Assembly (NCBI RefSeq): GCF_034627025.1
Contig: NZ_CP141048.1
Coordinates: 3,670,001 to 3,734,000, forward strand
Reading direction: 5' to 3'
Length of the DNA: 64,000 nt
From: Microvirga lotononidis
GTDB lineage: Bacteria > Pseudomonadota > Alphaproteobacteria > Rhizobiales > Beijerinckiaceae
Part shown: positions 22,380 to 30,591 of the stretch, piece after piece
Layout: each line of letters begins with the position of its first letter
Numbering within the stretch: position 1 is the stretch's first letter
Translations under genes and position numbers: made by a program
Notes under the pieces: generated by a model
Told to the model about the DNA's origin: nothing
What the model saw: only the letters and a program-made list of their open reading frames with translations
Databases searched by the model: none

Positions 22380-22907
22380 ATGTTGAAGTCTCAAGCCACT
22401 CCCGATTCCGCCGCCACAGGTGCCGCCGGTCCCGATGCCGTTCTCTTTAGGGAAGGCATGAGCCGGGTGACTGCCGCCGTGCATGTGGTCACGACCGACG
22501 GCGCGGCCGGGCGCGCGGGATTCACGGCCACGGCCGTCACGACCGTGACGGACGGCCCGCCGTCGCTTCTGGTCTGCGTCAACACCTCGTCACGCTCCGC
22601 GCAGGCGCTTCTCGCCAACAGGGTCTTCTGCGTGAACACTCTGAGTTCGGAGGATCGGTCGCTCGCGGACATCTTCGCCGGACGCACCGGCCTTCAGGGG
22701 CAGGAGCGTTTCACCATCGGGGAATGGGAGACGCTCGACACGGGCTCGCCCGCTCTGACGACGAGCCTCGTCTCCTTCGATTGCCGCATCAGCGAAGCCC
22801 GGATCGTCGCGACACATCACGTGATCATCGGCGAGGTCGTCCGCATCCGGCTCGGGGAAACTAAACCCACCCTGGTCTACCAGGGGCGCCATTACCGGAC
22901 GCTCTGA
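22380..22907 (+). CDS. Flavin reductase-like FMN-binding protein (HpaC/RutF type)
   Basis: 175-residue split-barrel FMN-binding protein. Such enzymes reduce free flavin with NAD(P)H for a partner monooxygenase. Diagnostic segments are FREGMSRVTAAVHVVTTDG, GFTATAVTTVTDGPPSLLVCVN and HHVIIGEVVRIRL. No oxygenase gene is adjacent, so the partner is unknown. The ATG at 22380 is chosen; the Shine-Dalgarno is weak. Confidence 0.88.
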   Translation: MLKSQATPDSAATGAAGPDAVLFREGMSRVTAAVHVVTTDGAAGRAGFTATAVTTVTDGPPSLLVCVNTSSRSAQALLANRVFCVNTLSSEDRSLADIFAGRTGLQGQERFTIGEWETLDTGSPALTTSLVSFDCRISEARIVATHHVIIGEVVRIRLGETKPTLVYQGRHYRTL

Positions 22908-22926
22908 AACCTGTGGACAAACGGAA

Positions 22927-22966
22927 AGGCCTCCTCACCCGCCGTCGCCGGCACATGAGGAGGCCT
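22927..22966. terminator. Inverted repeat downstream of flavin reductase gene
   Basis: Perfect 11-bp arms AGGCCTCCTCA (22927-22937) and TGAGGAGGCCT (22956-22966) with an 18-nt GC-rich loop, 20 bp after the stop. No T tract follows on the plus strand; a short TTT follows on the minus strand. Probably a terminator or mRNA-end hairpin. Confidence 0.6.
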
Positions 22967-23061
22967 CCCGGTCCTGAAGGCCAACAGGATAGCCTTCGGG
23001 AGGGAAATGACCGAAACGCCGAAGGGTTTCATCGCGGCTGTGAATGAAATCCGGAAAAGAA

Positions 23062-23092
23062 AAAGCCCTTCACGGGGGCGGTGAAGGGCTTT
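23062..23092 (-). terminator. Rho-independent terminator (minus strand)
   Basis: Perfect 12-bp stem AAAGCCCTTCAC / GTGAAGGGCTTT with a 7-nt loop. On the minus strand it runs into TTTCTTTTCC. It could end the formyltransferase transcript 260 bp away, or an unannotated minus-strand RNA. Confidence 0.75.
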
Positions 23093-23267
23093 GAGGGTCT
23101 CGAAGACCTGGGGGCATATGGCCTTCGTGATGGAATAATGCCGTCGGGGAGGCCTGGTTCCGTACGCGGCTTTCTAAAAATCAGGCAGACTCCCTTCTTC
23201 CGGCCGAGCTTGGAACCTTCCGCGCTGCCCACCCCTTGAGACGCAGGAAGAATTTCAAGGAAGCCCG

Positions 23268-23336
23268 ATGTTCAAGCTGATCAGAAACATTTTCATCCTC
23301 CGTCAGGCCTGGAAGCTGGTGAAACGCCGGCGCTGA
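23268..23336 (+). CDS. Possible 22-residue basic amphipathic peptide
   Basis: ORF with an AAGGAAG Shine-Dalgarno five bases before the ATG. It encodes a hydrophobic/basic peptide (MFKLIRNIFILRQAW followed by KLVKRRR). The composition suggests a membrane-associated helix with a cationic tail. It ends 14 bp before the stop of the convergent formyltransferase gene. Recognised from signal quality only; no family known to me. Confidence 0.4.
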   Translation: MFKLIRNIFILRQAWKLVKRRR

Positions 23337-23350
23337 AGCAGGCGCGGGCG

Positions 23351-24199
23351 CTATTTGCTCCGCGCCGGTCCCGGCGCATAGGGGCTCCAGCCCGTGATCT
23401 GCACGAAGCCGTCGCGCGCAGCCACGACCATGTGCCTGCGGTGCTTGTGGACGAGGGTGCCGGGCCGGTAGCGGTGAGGCTCCTCCCAGCCGGTGGCCTC
23501 CCACACATAGACGTATCGCGTTTCGATCTGGGCGAAGGCCTCGATGGATCCGAAGGCGCGGACGGTGCGCATGACGTTCCGGACGCTTCCCGCCCAATGG
23601 ATCGTCCGCTGCGCCTGCGTGATCCGGGGCCAATAGGTCCCGGCCCCCTGCGGACGCGCCTCGTCCCAGAGCCGGGGGAGATCGTCGGCCAGTTGCAGGG
23701 AGATCTCCTTGGCGGCGATCTGGCACTTGGCCAGGAGCGTGTCGTGTGTCTCCGTTTCGCTCAACGAGAACCGCGTCTGGGTCACGATGGCGCCGGTGTC
23801 GAAGGCAGGCTCCAGGCGATGGGCCGTCATGCCCCATTCGGGATGACTGTCCAGGATGGCCTGGAAGAGCGGGTAAGGTCCGCGCCCCATCGGAAGCGGC
23901 GACGGATGGAAGTTGACCGCGAAAGGCACGTGACGCTCCCAGCCGGTGACCAGCCAGGGATAGCCCGCCACCACCAGGGCCTGGCACCCCAGGGCCTTCA
24001 GGCCGGCCAGATCCGCCGGAAGGATCCGCGACATCTGGATCGGCAGCCTCAAGGAGCGGGCGCGAGCGACCGTCACGTCGTTGAAGTCGTAGATGCCGTC
24101 GCAGGGCCGGCTGAAGAGTTTGACCGGCTCCCAGCCACGGGCAAGCAACGTCTCGAAAACATCTCCGAGAAAATCGATTCCGGCGAAGGCAAAGCGCAT
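23351..24199 (-). CDS. Formyltransferase family protein (Fmt-like fold)
   Basis: 282-residue protein with a formyltransferase N-terminal domain. It has VNFHPSPLPMGRGPYPLFQAI in place of the canonical HPSLLPRYRG and a later GMTAHRLEPAFDTGAIV. The catalytic Asn/His region (VNFHPS) is retained. It is shorter than methionyl-tRNA formyltransferase and diverged, so it probably acts on another acceptor such as an amino sugar or nucleotide sugar. GGAGATCC precedes the start at 24199. Confidence 0.8.
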   Translation of the reverse strand: MRFAFAGIDFLGDVFETLLARGWEPVKLFSRPCDGIYDFNDVTVARARSLRLPIQMSRILPADLAGLKALGCQALVVAGYPWLVTGWERHVPFAVNFHPSPLPMGRGPYPLFQAILDSHPEWGMTAHRLEPAFDTGAIVTQTRFSLSETETHDTLLAKCQIAAKEISLQLADDLPRLWDEARPQGAGTYWPRITQAQRTIHWAGSVRNVMRTVRAFGSIEAFAQIETRYVYVWEATGWEEPHRYRPGTLVHKHRRHMVVAARDGFVQITGWSPYAPGPARSK

Positions 24200-24407
24200 T
24201 CCCGGGGATCTCCTTATCCGGTGTCTCGGGCCGCACGTGGTTAAAGGCAATCAACGCAACATCGCAGGAATGTGCAACCCCGTCGGCTTGCGGGAACCGA
24301 GAAACACACTCAAGATTTAGCCTTGAGCATAGGGCAGGGAACCGCCTGTGCCATTGGGGCGGATACCTGTCGTCCGGGCTCGCTGGAGCTTGAGAGAAGG
24401 AGTTCGC

Positions 24408-24677
24408 ATGGTATCCAAGGACTTCATCCGCCAGATGGAAGGTTATGGGCTGACGACCGCAAAAATCCTCTACCGCATGCCCGATCACCCGACCTTCCTT
24501 CAGACCTACATCTGGCAGGAATACGATTTGGCTCCCCGTTTTCCGGTCCTCATCGACTTCCTCGACTTCTGGAAGCGCGAACTCGCCGGTCCCCTGCATT
24601 CCGTCACCGTCAGCCATGCCCGCCTGATCAAGCCGGCGGAATTCCGGGCGGTTCAGGGCGAGATCAACATTCATTGA
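24408..24677 (+). CDS. usg: Usg family protein
   Basis: 89-residue cytoplasmic protein with the characteristic YGLTTAKILYRMPDHPTFLQ and QTYIWQEYDLAPRFPVL. Usg is a small alphaproteobacterial family of unknown function, named from a gene beside trp genes in other species. A textbook AGAAGGAG fixes the start at 24408; longer frames lack support. Confidence 0.93.
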   Translation: MVSKDFIRQMEGYGLTTAKILYRMPDHPTFLQTYIWQEYDLAPRFPVLIDFLDFWKRELAGPLHSVTVSHARLIKPAEFRAVQGEINIH

Positions 24678-24681
24678 GGAT

Positions 24682-25356
24682 GTGGCCTCAAACCCTTGGC
24701 CCCGGACATTAAGTCAGGTAGAGAGGCGCCCTGAGCATCCCCGAACCTGCCAGGGCTCCTTGTTTTCCAACGCGCGCACTTCACAAATTCTGCTCGCCCT
24801 TGCCTCACAGCCTGGCGAGCGCCTCACCGTGCGCCAGATCATGACGGTGCTCCAGGACAGGGCCTTCGCGCTCCTCATCGTCCTCCTCGGCCTGCCGAAC
24901 TGCCTGCCCATGCCGCCGCCGATCCCGCTGGTCTGCGGCCTGCTCCTGGCCCTCGTCGCCATCCAGATCACCTTCGGCCGGGAGGCGCCCTGGCTGCCGC
25001 GCCAGCTCATGAACCGGTCCGTCGCCCGGACCGACGTGGAGCGTGCCGTCGGACGGGCGATCCCGGTCTTTCGCCGGCTGGAGCGCATCTCGCGTCCGCG
25101 CATGACCTTCCTCGACACGCCCCTCTCCATGCGGCTCATGGGCGCGGTCATCCTGATCCTGGCCCTGGGCCTGCTGTTCGCGCCCCCGTTCGTCGGACAG
25201 ATTCCCTTAGGGTTGGCCGTGTGCCTCGTGGGGCTCGGCCTCGTCGAGCGTGACGGCCTTGTGATCATCGCCGGCCTGGTCATCGGCTCCATCGGCCTGA
25301 CCCTGAGCCTCGGCTTCGTCTACGCGATCTTCGCCGGGCTCGAGTCGCTGTTCTAG
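24682..25356 (+). CDS. exoD: ExoD family membrane protein
   Basis: Inner-membrane protein of the ExoD family, linked to exopolysaccharide synthesis and alkali tolerance in rhizobia. The core DRAFALLIVLLGLPNCLPMPPPIP and the late hydrophobic pair are typical. The start is uncertain. A GTG at 24682 gives 224 residues but its Shine-Dalgarno is too close; a TTG at 24760 has AGGG at good spacing and would give 198 residues beginning just before the conserved region. Confidence 0.85.
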   Translation: MASNPWPRTLSQVERRPEHPRTCQGSLFSNARTSQILLALASQPGERLTVRQIMTVLQDRAFALLIVLLGLPNCLPMPPPIPLVCGLLLALVAIQITFGREAPWLPRQLMNRSVARTDVERAVGRAIPVFRRLERISRPRMTFLDTPLSMRLMGAVILILALGLLFAPPFVGQIPLGLAVCLVGLGLVERDGLVIIAGLVIGSIGLTLSLGFVYAIFAGLESLF

Positions 25357-25384
25357 GGTGCGCGGCGGCCGGCCTCGCTGACGC

Positions 25385-26071
25385 TCAGATCAAATGCAGG
25401 CCCTTCAGGCTGGCATGTCCCTCGCGGCCGACGATGATGTGGTCATGGACGGTGATCCCAAGGGGCTTGGCGACGTCGATGATCTCGCGCGTCATCTTGA
25501 TGTCCGCGGACGAGGGCGTCGGATCGCCGGACGGATGATTGTGGACCAGGATGAGGGCCGAGGCCGAGAGCTCGAGCGCCCGCTTCACCACCTCGCGCGG
25601 ATAGACCGGCGTATGGTCGATGGTGCCCGATTGCTGCACCTCGTCGGCGATGAGGGCGTTGCGCTTGTCGAGGAAGAGCAGTCGGAACTGCTCCTTGTCC
25701 ATGAAGGCCATGGCGGTACGGCAATAATCGATCACGGAAGCCCAGGAGGACAGGACGGGCCTCTTCGCCACCTCGCCCTTGGCCAGACGGCGGGCCGAGG
25801 CCTCCACAACCTTGAGGTCGGTCACCACGCTCTCGCCGATCCCGTCCACCTCCATGAGCCGGGCCGGGGAGGCCGCCAGCACCTCGGCAAAGGTGCCGAA
25901 GCGCTTCATCAGCTCCTTGGCGATGGGTTTCACGTCCCGGCGCGGGATCGAGCGGAACAGGACCAGTTCCAGCAATTCGTAATCCGGCAGCGGGTCGCCG
26001 CCCGTCTCCATGAATCGGGCGCGTAGCCGGTCGCGGTGGCCGTGATAATGGGGAGTCTCGTCGCCGCTCAT
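25385..26071 (-). CDS. radC: RadC-family JAB/MPN domain protein
   Basis: 228 residues: an N-terminal helix-hairpin-helix-like part ([10 protein letters not shown], about 72-81) and a C-terminal JAMM metalloprotease-like domain. The latter has [14 protein letters not shown] (His177, His179, Asp190). Despite the historical name, a DNA repair role is not established; the biochemical activity is unknown. Confidence 0.93.
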   Translation of the reverse strand: MSGDETPHYHGHRDRLRARFMETGGDPLPDYELLELVLFRSIPRRDVKPIAKELMKRFGTFAEVLAASPARLMEVDGIGESVVTDLKVVEASARRLAKGEVAKRPVLSSWASVIDYCRTAMAFMDKEQFRLLFLDKRNALIADEVQQSGTIDHTPVYPREVVKRALELSASALILVHNHPSGDPTPSSADIKMTREIIDVAKPLGITVHDHIIVGREGHASLKGLHLI

Positions 26072-26164
26072 GCCCGCCCGTCGCTTGTGCCTCGCGGCGC
26101 TCCGAGAAAAGGTCCGGAACGCCGATGTAACTTTGTAGGCTTGAAGCGACGTGTCAGGCTAGAG

Positions 26165-26986
26165 TCAAGCGGCGGAATAAGGCGGCTTGTCCAAGCCCTT
26201 CGGTGAGAAGGTGAAGACCTCGACGCCGGTTTCGGTCACACCGACCGTATGTTCGAACTGGGCCGACAGGGAGCGGTCGCGGGTCACGGCGGTCCAGCCG
26301 TCGGCGAGCACCTTCACCTGCGGCCGTCCGAGGTTGATCATGGGCTCGATGGTGAAGAGCATGCCGGGTTTCAGCTCCACGTTGTAGGCCGGCTCGACGT
26401 AGTGGAGGATCGTCGGCGAGTCGTGGAACACGCGGCCGAGGCCGTGGCCGCAGAAGTCCCGCACCACCGAGCAGCGCTCGGCCTCGGCATAGGACTGGAT
26501 GGCCGCCCCGATGTCGTTGGTGGTGGCCCCGGGCTTGACCGCCGCGATGCCCCGCATCAGGCATTCATAGGTGATCTCGCAGAGCCGCTGGGCCCGGCGC
26601 GGCACCTCGCCCACGTAGTACATCCGGCTCGAATCGCCGTGCCACCCGTCGAGGATCAGGGTCACGTCGATATTCATGATGTCCCCGTCGCGCAGGGGCT
26701 TGTCGTTGGGGATGCCGTGGCAGACCACGTGGTTGATGGAGGTGCAGATCGTCTTGGTGTAGCCGCGATAGTTCAGGCAGGCCGGATAGGCGCCATGGTC
26801 GCGGATGAACTCGAAGGCGAGCTTGTCCAGGAATTCCGTCGTGACGCCGGGCTTCACGTAGTCGGTCAGCATGTCGAGGCACTCGGCCGTCATGCGGCAC
26901 ACCCGCCGCATGGCCTCGAAATCCTCCGGCCCGTGGAGCGGGATTTCGGCGGAGCGCTTGCGCTCGACAACGTCGGTTTCGGTCAT
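26165..26986 (-). CDS. map: Methionine aminopeptidase, type I
   Basis: Removes the initiator methionine from nascent proteins. It is 273 residues. The metal ligands are all visible: Asp in MNIDVTLI, Asp in WHGDSSRM, His in FCGHGLGRVFH, Glu in FTIEPMINLG and Glu in AQFEHTVGV. A short N-terminal extension is usual in this order. AAGGAAC precedes the ATG. Confidence 0.97.
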   Translation of the reverse strand: MTETDVVERKRSAEIPLHGPEDFEAMRRVCRMTAECLDMLTDYVKPGVTTEFLDKLAFEFIRDHGAYPACLNYRGYTKTICTSINHVVCHGIPNDKPLRDGDIMNIDVTLILDGWHGDSSRMYYVGEVPRRAQRLCEITYECLMRGIAAVKPGATTNDIGAAIQSYAEAERCSVVRDFCGHGLGRVFHDSPTILHYVEPAYNVELKPGMLFTIEPMINLGRPQVKVLADGWTAVTRDRSLSAQFEHTVGVTETGVEVFTFSPKGLDKPPYSAA

Positions 26987-27040
26987 TTTCGTTCCTTGAA
27001 CTCTTGTCCGGAATGTAGGGATCGCCGCGCCCGACGCAAG

Positions 27041-27183
27041 CTAAAGCATCGGATGGGTCCCAAACGGGACTTGCTCCTTTGGGATCTATCGGATGCCTGC
27101 CCGATGAACGAGGCCGTCGTTGTCGCGGACCCGGAGGGCCGCGCCAGCGAAAACCGGGACCCACATTTCGGCACGATGCTCTA
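27041..27183. repeat. Dispersed palindromic repeat, family A, copy 5
   Basis: AAGCATCGGATGGGTCCCAAA ... TTTGGGATCTATCGGATGC, then a more diverged second unit ending AAAACCGGGACCCACATTTC and GCACGATGCTC. It fills the gap between the divergent map and FkbM genes. Confidence 0.75.
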
Positions 27184-27224
27184 AAGACCTGCTGCCGCGC
27201 TTGCGATTGGCGCCCGAGGGTGTC

Positions 27225-28100
27225 ATGAGCAACCCTGTTCATTCCCAACCGACGGTCGTGGATTCCCGCTTAATGAATGATTCTCGCCCCTTCGGCGATT
27301 TTGCGCCTTCAGGACTCGCCCGCTGGGTGATCGACCGCACGCGCGGGCTGCCCGAGGGTTGGGCCGGCCGCCGGGTGGCCCTGATGCTGCGCCGCCTGGC
27401 GATGAAGACCCTGAAGGGGCTGCCGCTCGACCTGGAGACCTTCGGCCTCCGCATGCGGCTCTATCCCTACAAGAACGTCTGCGAGCGGCGCATCCTGTTC
27501 ACGCCGCAATATTTCGACGTGGACGAGATCAAGCTCCTGACGTCCCGGATCAAGGACGGCTTCACCTTCATCGACATCGGCTCGAACGTCGGCTGGTACG
27601 CCCTCTCGGTCGGACGGGAAGCGGGCTCCGTTCCGGTGCGGATCCTCGCCGTGGAGCCGCAGCCTGAGATCTTCGACCGCCTGATCTACAACATCGGCCA
27701 GAACCCCTCCTGCACCATCAAGGCCGTGGATTGCGCGGTGGCCGACAAGACCGGCGAGCTCACCCTCTTCCTCGATCCGCTCAACCGGGGCGAAGCGAGC
27801 CTGAAGATCGTCAACTCGAGCCAGACGGACGCGATCCGCGTCCCGGCCGTGACGATGCTGGAACTCCTGAACCGGGAAGGCCTGACCCGCGTCGATGCCA
27901 TCAAGCTCGACGTGGAGGGGGCGGAGGACCTGGTGCTCGACCCCTTCTTCCGGGATGCGCCCGCGTCCCTGTACCCCGGGCTCTTCGTCGTCGCCAACGT
28001 GCCGGAGCGCTGGCAGATCGACGTGGTGAAGCTCCTGAAAGGCAAGGGTTACCGGCAGATCCTCACGAACAAGATGAATCTGGCCTTCGAACGGGGCTGA
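27225..28100 (+). CDS. FkbM-family SAM methyltransferase
   Basis: 291 residues. The methyltransferase core shows FIDIGSNVGWYALSVGREAG (about 121-140), AVEPQPEIFDRL and the late motif IKLDVEGAEDLVL, all typical of FkbM. Substrates in this family are usually sugar or lipid hydroxyls. The start at 27225 has GAGGG five bases upstream. Confidence 0.88.
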   Translation: MSNPVHSQPTVVDSRLMNDSRPFGDFAPSGLARWVIDRTRGLPEGWAGRRVALMLRRLAMKTLKGLPLDLETFGLRMRLYPYKNVCERRILFTPQYFDVDEIKLLTSRIKDGFTFIDIGSNVGWYALSVGREAGSVPVRILAVEPQPEIFDRLIYNIGQNPSCTIKAVDCAVADKTGELTLFLDPLNRGEASLKIVNSSQTDAIRVPAVTMLELLNREGLTRVDAIKLDVEGAEDLVLDPFFRDAPASLYPGLFVVANVPERWQIDVVKLLKGKGYRQILTNKMNLAFERG

Positions 28101-28168
28101 GGGTTTGCCGGGGCGACGTGCTCCTAGGTCATCATTGGCCTTGTTCAGATGAATCCAGTTCTCACAAT

Positions 28169-28266
28169 GTCATTCCCGACCGGAGCGGAGCGCAGGGGAA
28201 GGGAACCCATCTGCACGCTCTGAACCATGGATCCCCTTCCCGAGCCTTCGGCTCGCCGGGGATGAC
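28169..28266. repeat. Dispersed palindromic repeat, family B-like, copy 2
   Basis: Runs from GTCATTCCCGACCGGAGCG to GCTCGCCGGGGATGAC, with an internal GGGAAGGGAACCCAT / ATGGATCCCCTTCCC pair. The GTCAT ... ATGAC boundaries match the other family B copies, but the interior differs. Confidence 0.7.
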
Positions 28267-28296
28267 GCCCGCTCACGTCACAACCGGAGGGGACGC

Positions 28297-29016
28297 TCAC
28301 CGCGGCGTCACGATCTCCACGGGCCGGTCGATGGCCACCTCTTGCGGCGTGATGCGGCAGACATAGGCGTAGGATTCCACGCCCGCCGCCAGGGCGTGCC
28401 GGAAGGCCTTGTCGTAGGCCGGGTCGATGTCGCGGGCCACGTCGAACCGCTCGGCGTCCATCTGGATGACATAGACGAGAGCGGCTCTCGCGCCTTCCGC
28501 CACCATGTCCGCAAGCTCGTAGAGGTGCTTGGCGCTGCGGGCCGCGACGCAATCCGGGAACTCGGCGAAGCCCGCCTCCCGCATCAGGTGGCAGTTCTTG
28601 ACCTCCAGGTAGCAGGGCGGCTCGCCGTCCTTCTCGAGCAGGAAATCGACCCGGCTGTTGCGGCCGTACTTCACCTCCGGCCTGACCCGCTCGTAGCCCG
28701 CGAAGGGCGCGAGGCGCTCGTCGGCCAGGGCTTCCGCGACCAGGAGGTTGGGCCGGGATGTGTTGATGCCGATGAGCTGGCGCGGGCCGCCGCCGGCCGC
28801 GACCTCCACGAATTCCCAATTGTATTTGAGCTTGCGGTTCGGGTTCGTGGCCCGGGAGAGATACACCCGGCAACCGGGCTCCTTCAGGCCCATCATCGCG
28901 CCGGGATTGGCGCAATGGGCCGTGACCACCTCGCCCGTATCGAGCTCGACATCCGCCAGAAATCGCTTGTAGCGCTCGATGAGACGGCCCTCGAGCAGGG
29001 TTTCCTGAAAACGCAT
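28297..29016 (-). CDS. sfsA: SfsA-family nuclease/sugar fermentation stimulation protein
   Basis: 239 residues with TLLEGRLIERYKRFLADVEL, VTAHCANPGAMMGL and RVDFLLEKDGEPPCYLEVKN. The last is an E-x-K type nuclease core. SfsA proteins have been reported as DNA/RNA nucleases; the older sugar role is indirect. The ATG at 29016 is preferred over the adjacent TTG. Confidence 0.93.
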   Translation of the reverse strand: MRFQETLLEGRLIERYKRFLADVELDTGEVVTAHCANPGAMMGLKEPGCRVYLSRATNPNRKLKYNWEFVEVAAGGGPRQLIGINTSRPNLLVAEALADERLAPFAGYERVRPEVKYGRNSRVDFLLEKDGEPPCYLEVKNCHLMREAGFAEFPDCVAARSAKHLYELADMVAEGARAALVYVIQMDAERFDVARDIDPAYDKAFRHALAAGVESYAYVCRITPQEVAIDRPVEIVTPR

Positions 29017-29085
29017 CAAAATCCAACGCTTGAACGAAAAAAACTTGGTAGCAGGGGAGGAGGCCGGGGTTCAACTGCGACCGAT

Positions 29086-29173
29086 GTCATCACCGGCCTT
29101 GTGCCGGTGATCTCGCTTCTGGAGGGCGCGGCGCCTTTCTGATCGGGGTGGCCGGCTCACGGCCGGCCATGAC
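29086..29173. repeat. Dispersed palindromic repeat, family B, copy 3
   Basis: Starts GTCATCACCGGCCTTGTGCC and ends GGCTCACGGCCGGCCATGAC. Internal GGGCGCGGCGCC adds a small hairpin at the centre. Between sfsA and the CinA-type gene. Confidence 0.85.
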
Positions 29174-29277
29174 GTAGGAGGACGTCATTGCTGCCTATCG
29201 CCGCCGGGGATGAACGCTTGCTTCCGCTTGAGAATTGCAGCTTCTAACGCTAAACGCCCCCAAAAGGATCGCTGCGC

Positions 29278-30024
29278 ATGGCCGTTTCCGTTACAGCCGC
29301 CCTCCTCATCATCGGCGATGAGATCCTCACAGGGCGCACCAAGGACAAGAATATCGGCTACATCGCCGAGTACCTGACCGGGATCGGCATCGACCTGCGC
29401 GAGGTGCGCGTCGTGCCCGACGTGGAGGAAGAGATCGTTGCGGCGGTCAATGCCCTGCGCGGCCGCTACACTTATCTCTTTACGACCGGCGGCATCGGCC
29501 CGACCCATGACGACATCACGGCGGATTGCATCGCCAAGGCCTTCGGCGTCGGGATCGGGCAGGATCCCCGGGCCGTCGCCATGCTGCGGGAGCGCTACCA
29601 GCCGCACGAGCTGAACGAGGCCCGCCTGCGCATGGCCCGCATCCCTGAAGGAGCGGACCTCATCGAGAACCCGATCTCCAAGGCGCCTGGTTTCCGGATC
29701 GGCAATGTGTTCGTCATGGCGGGCGTGCCGTCCATCATGCAGGCCATGCTCGACCTGATCGCGCCCACCCTCCAGACCGGCGCCCGCATGATCATCGAGA
29801 CCATCGAGGCCGAGGGGCTGGCGGAGGGCATCTATGCCGAGGGCTTGAGCCAGATCGCCGCGTCGAACCCGGCCGTGTCCATCGGGTCCTATCCGTCGTT
29901 CTCGACGAGCGGCTTCCGCAACCAGATCGTCGTGCGGGGCAAGGACCCGGATGCCGTTGCCGGTTCCGCCGCCGCCGTGCGCGAGCTTCTCGGCCGCCTC
30001 AAGGGCGACCGGGCGCCCCTGTAA
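29278..30024 (+). CDS. MoaB/CinA-N molybdopterin-binding-fold protein
   Basis: 248 residues with the MoCF domain: LIIGDEILTGRTKDKNIGYIA near the start and FTTGGIGPTHDDIT (about 65-78). It matches the N-terminal half of CinA and lacks the C-terminal deamidase domain, as is common in alphaproteobacteria. The role is uncertain. It is followed at 41 bp by gpt. Confidence 0.88.
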   Translation: MAVSVTAALLIIGDEILTGRTKDKNIGYIAEYLTGIGIDLREVRVVPDVEEEIVAAVNALRGRYTYLFTTGGIGPTHDDITADCIAKAFGVGIGQDPRAVAMLRERYQPHELNEARLRMARIPEGADLIENPISKAPGFRIGNVFVMAGVPSIMQAMLDLIAPTLQTGARMIIETIEAEGLAEGIYAEGLSQIAASNPAVSIGSYPSFSTSGFRNQIVVRGKDPDAVAGSAAAVRELLGRLKGDRAPL

Positions 30025-30065
30025 GCGTTATTCGTTTCACCTGACAGCCCTACAAGAGCATAGCA

Positions 30066-30572
30066 ATGTCCCCGACCTCTCCCAAAGCCTTCCCCGTCTC
30101 CTGGGATCAGTTCCACCGCGATTGCCGGGCTCTCGCCTGGCGCCTGGCGTCGGCCGGGCCCTTCGAGGCGATCGTCTGCATCACCCGCGGCGGCCTCGTG
30201 CCGGCCGCCATCGTGGCGCGCGAGCTCGACCTGCGGCTCATCGAGAGCGTCTGCATCGCCAGCTACCACGACTACAAGAACCAGGGCGACCTGCAGGTGC
30301 TGAAGGACATTGCGCCTTCGATCAAGGCCGTGGGCGACGGGCAGGGCAAGGGCGTCCTCGTAATCGACGATCTCACCGATACCGGCAAGACCGCCAAGAT
30401 CGTGCGCGACATGCTCCCCAACGCGCATTTCGCCGCCGTCTACGCCAAGCCCGCCGGGCGTCCCTTGATCGACACCTTCGTGACGGAAGTGAGCCAAGAC
30501 ACCTGGATCTACTTCCCCTGGGATATGGGCCTGGCCTATCAGGCTCCGATCCGCGAAGGCTCGGCCGGTTAA
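30066..30572 (+). CDS. gpt: Xanthine(-guanine) phosphoribosyltransferase
   Basis: Purine salvage enzyme converting xanthine, guanine or hypoxanthine and PRPP to nucleotides. It is 168 residues, with [11 protein letters not shown] near 37-47 and the PRPP motif [13 protein letters not shown] at 97-109. Probably co-transcribed with the upstream MoaB-like gene and the downstream AMP ligase (19 bp). Confidence 0.95.
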   Translation: MSPTSPKAFPVSWDQFHRDCRALAWRLASAGPFEAIVCITRGGLVPAAIVARELDLRLIESVCIASYHDYKNQGDLQVLKDIAPSIKAVGDGQGKGVLVIDDLTDTGKTAKIVRDMLPNAHFAAVYAKPAGRPLIDTFVTEVSQDTWIYFPWDMGLAYQAPIREGSAG

Positions 30573-30591
30573 CAGGAATTGAGGGGCGCCC

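Larger units (their letters stand above)
22908..23267. other. Gene-free stretch with two hairpins
   Basis: About 360 bp between the flavin reductase gene and a possible 22-codon ORF. It holds two strong inverted repeats (annotated separately). Nothing else was recognised. Confidence 0.6.
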
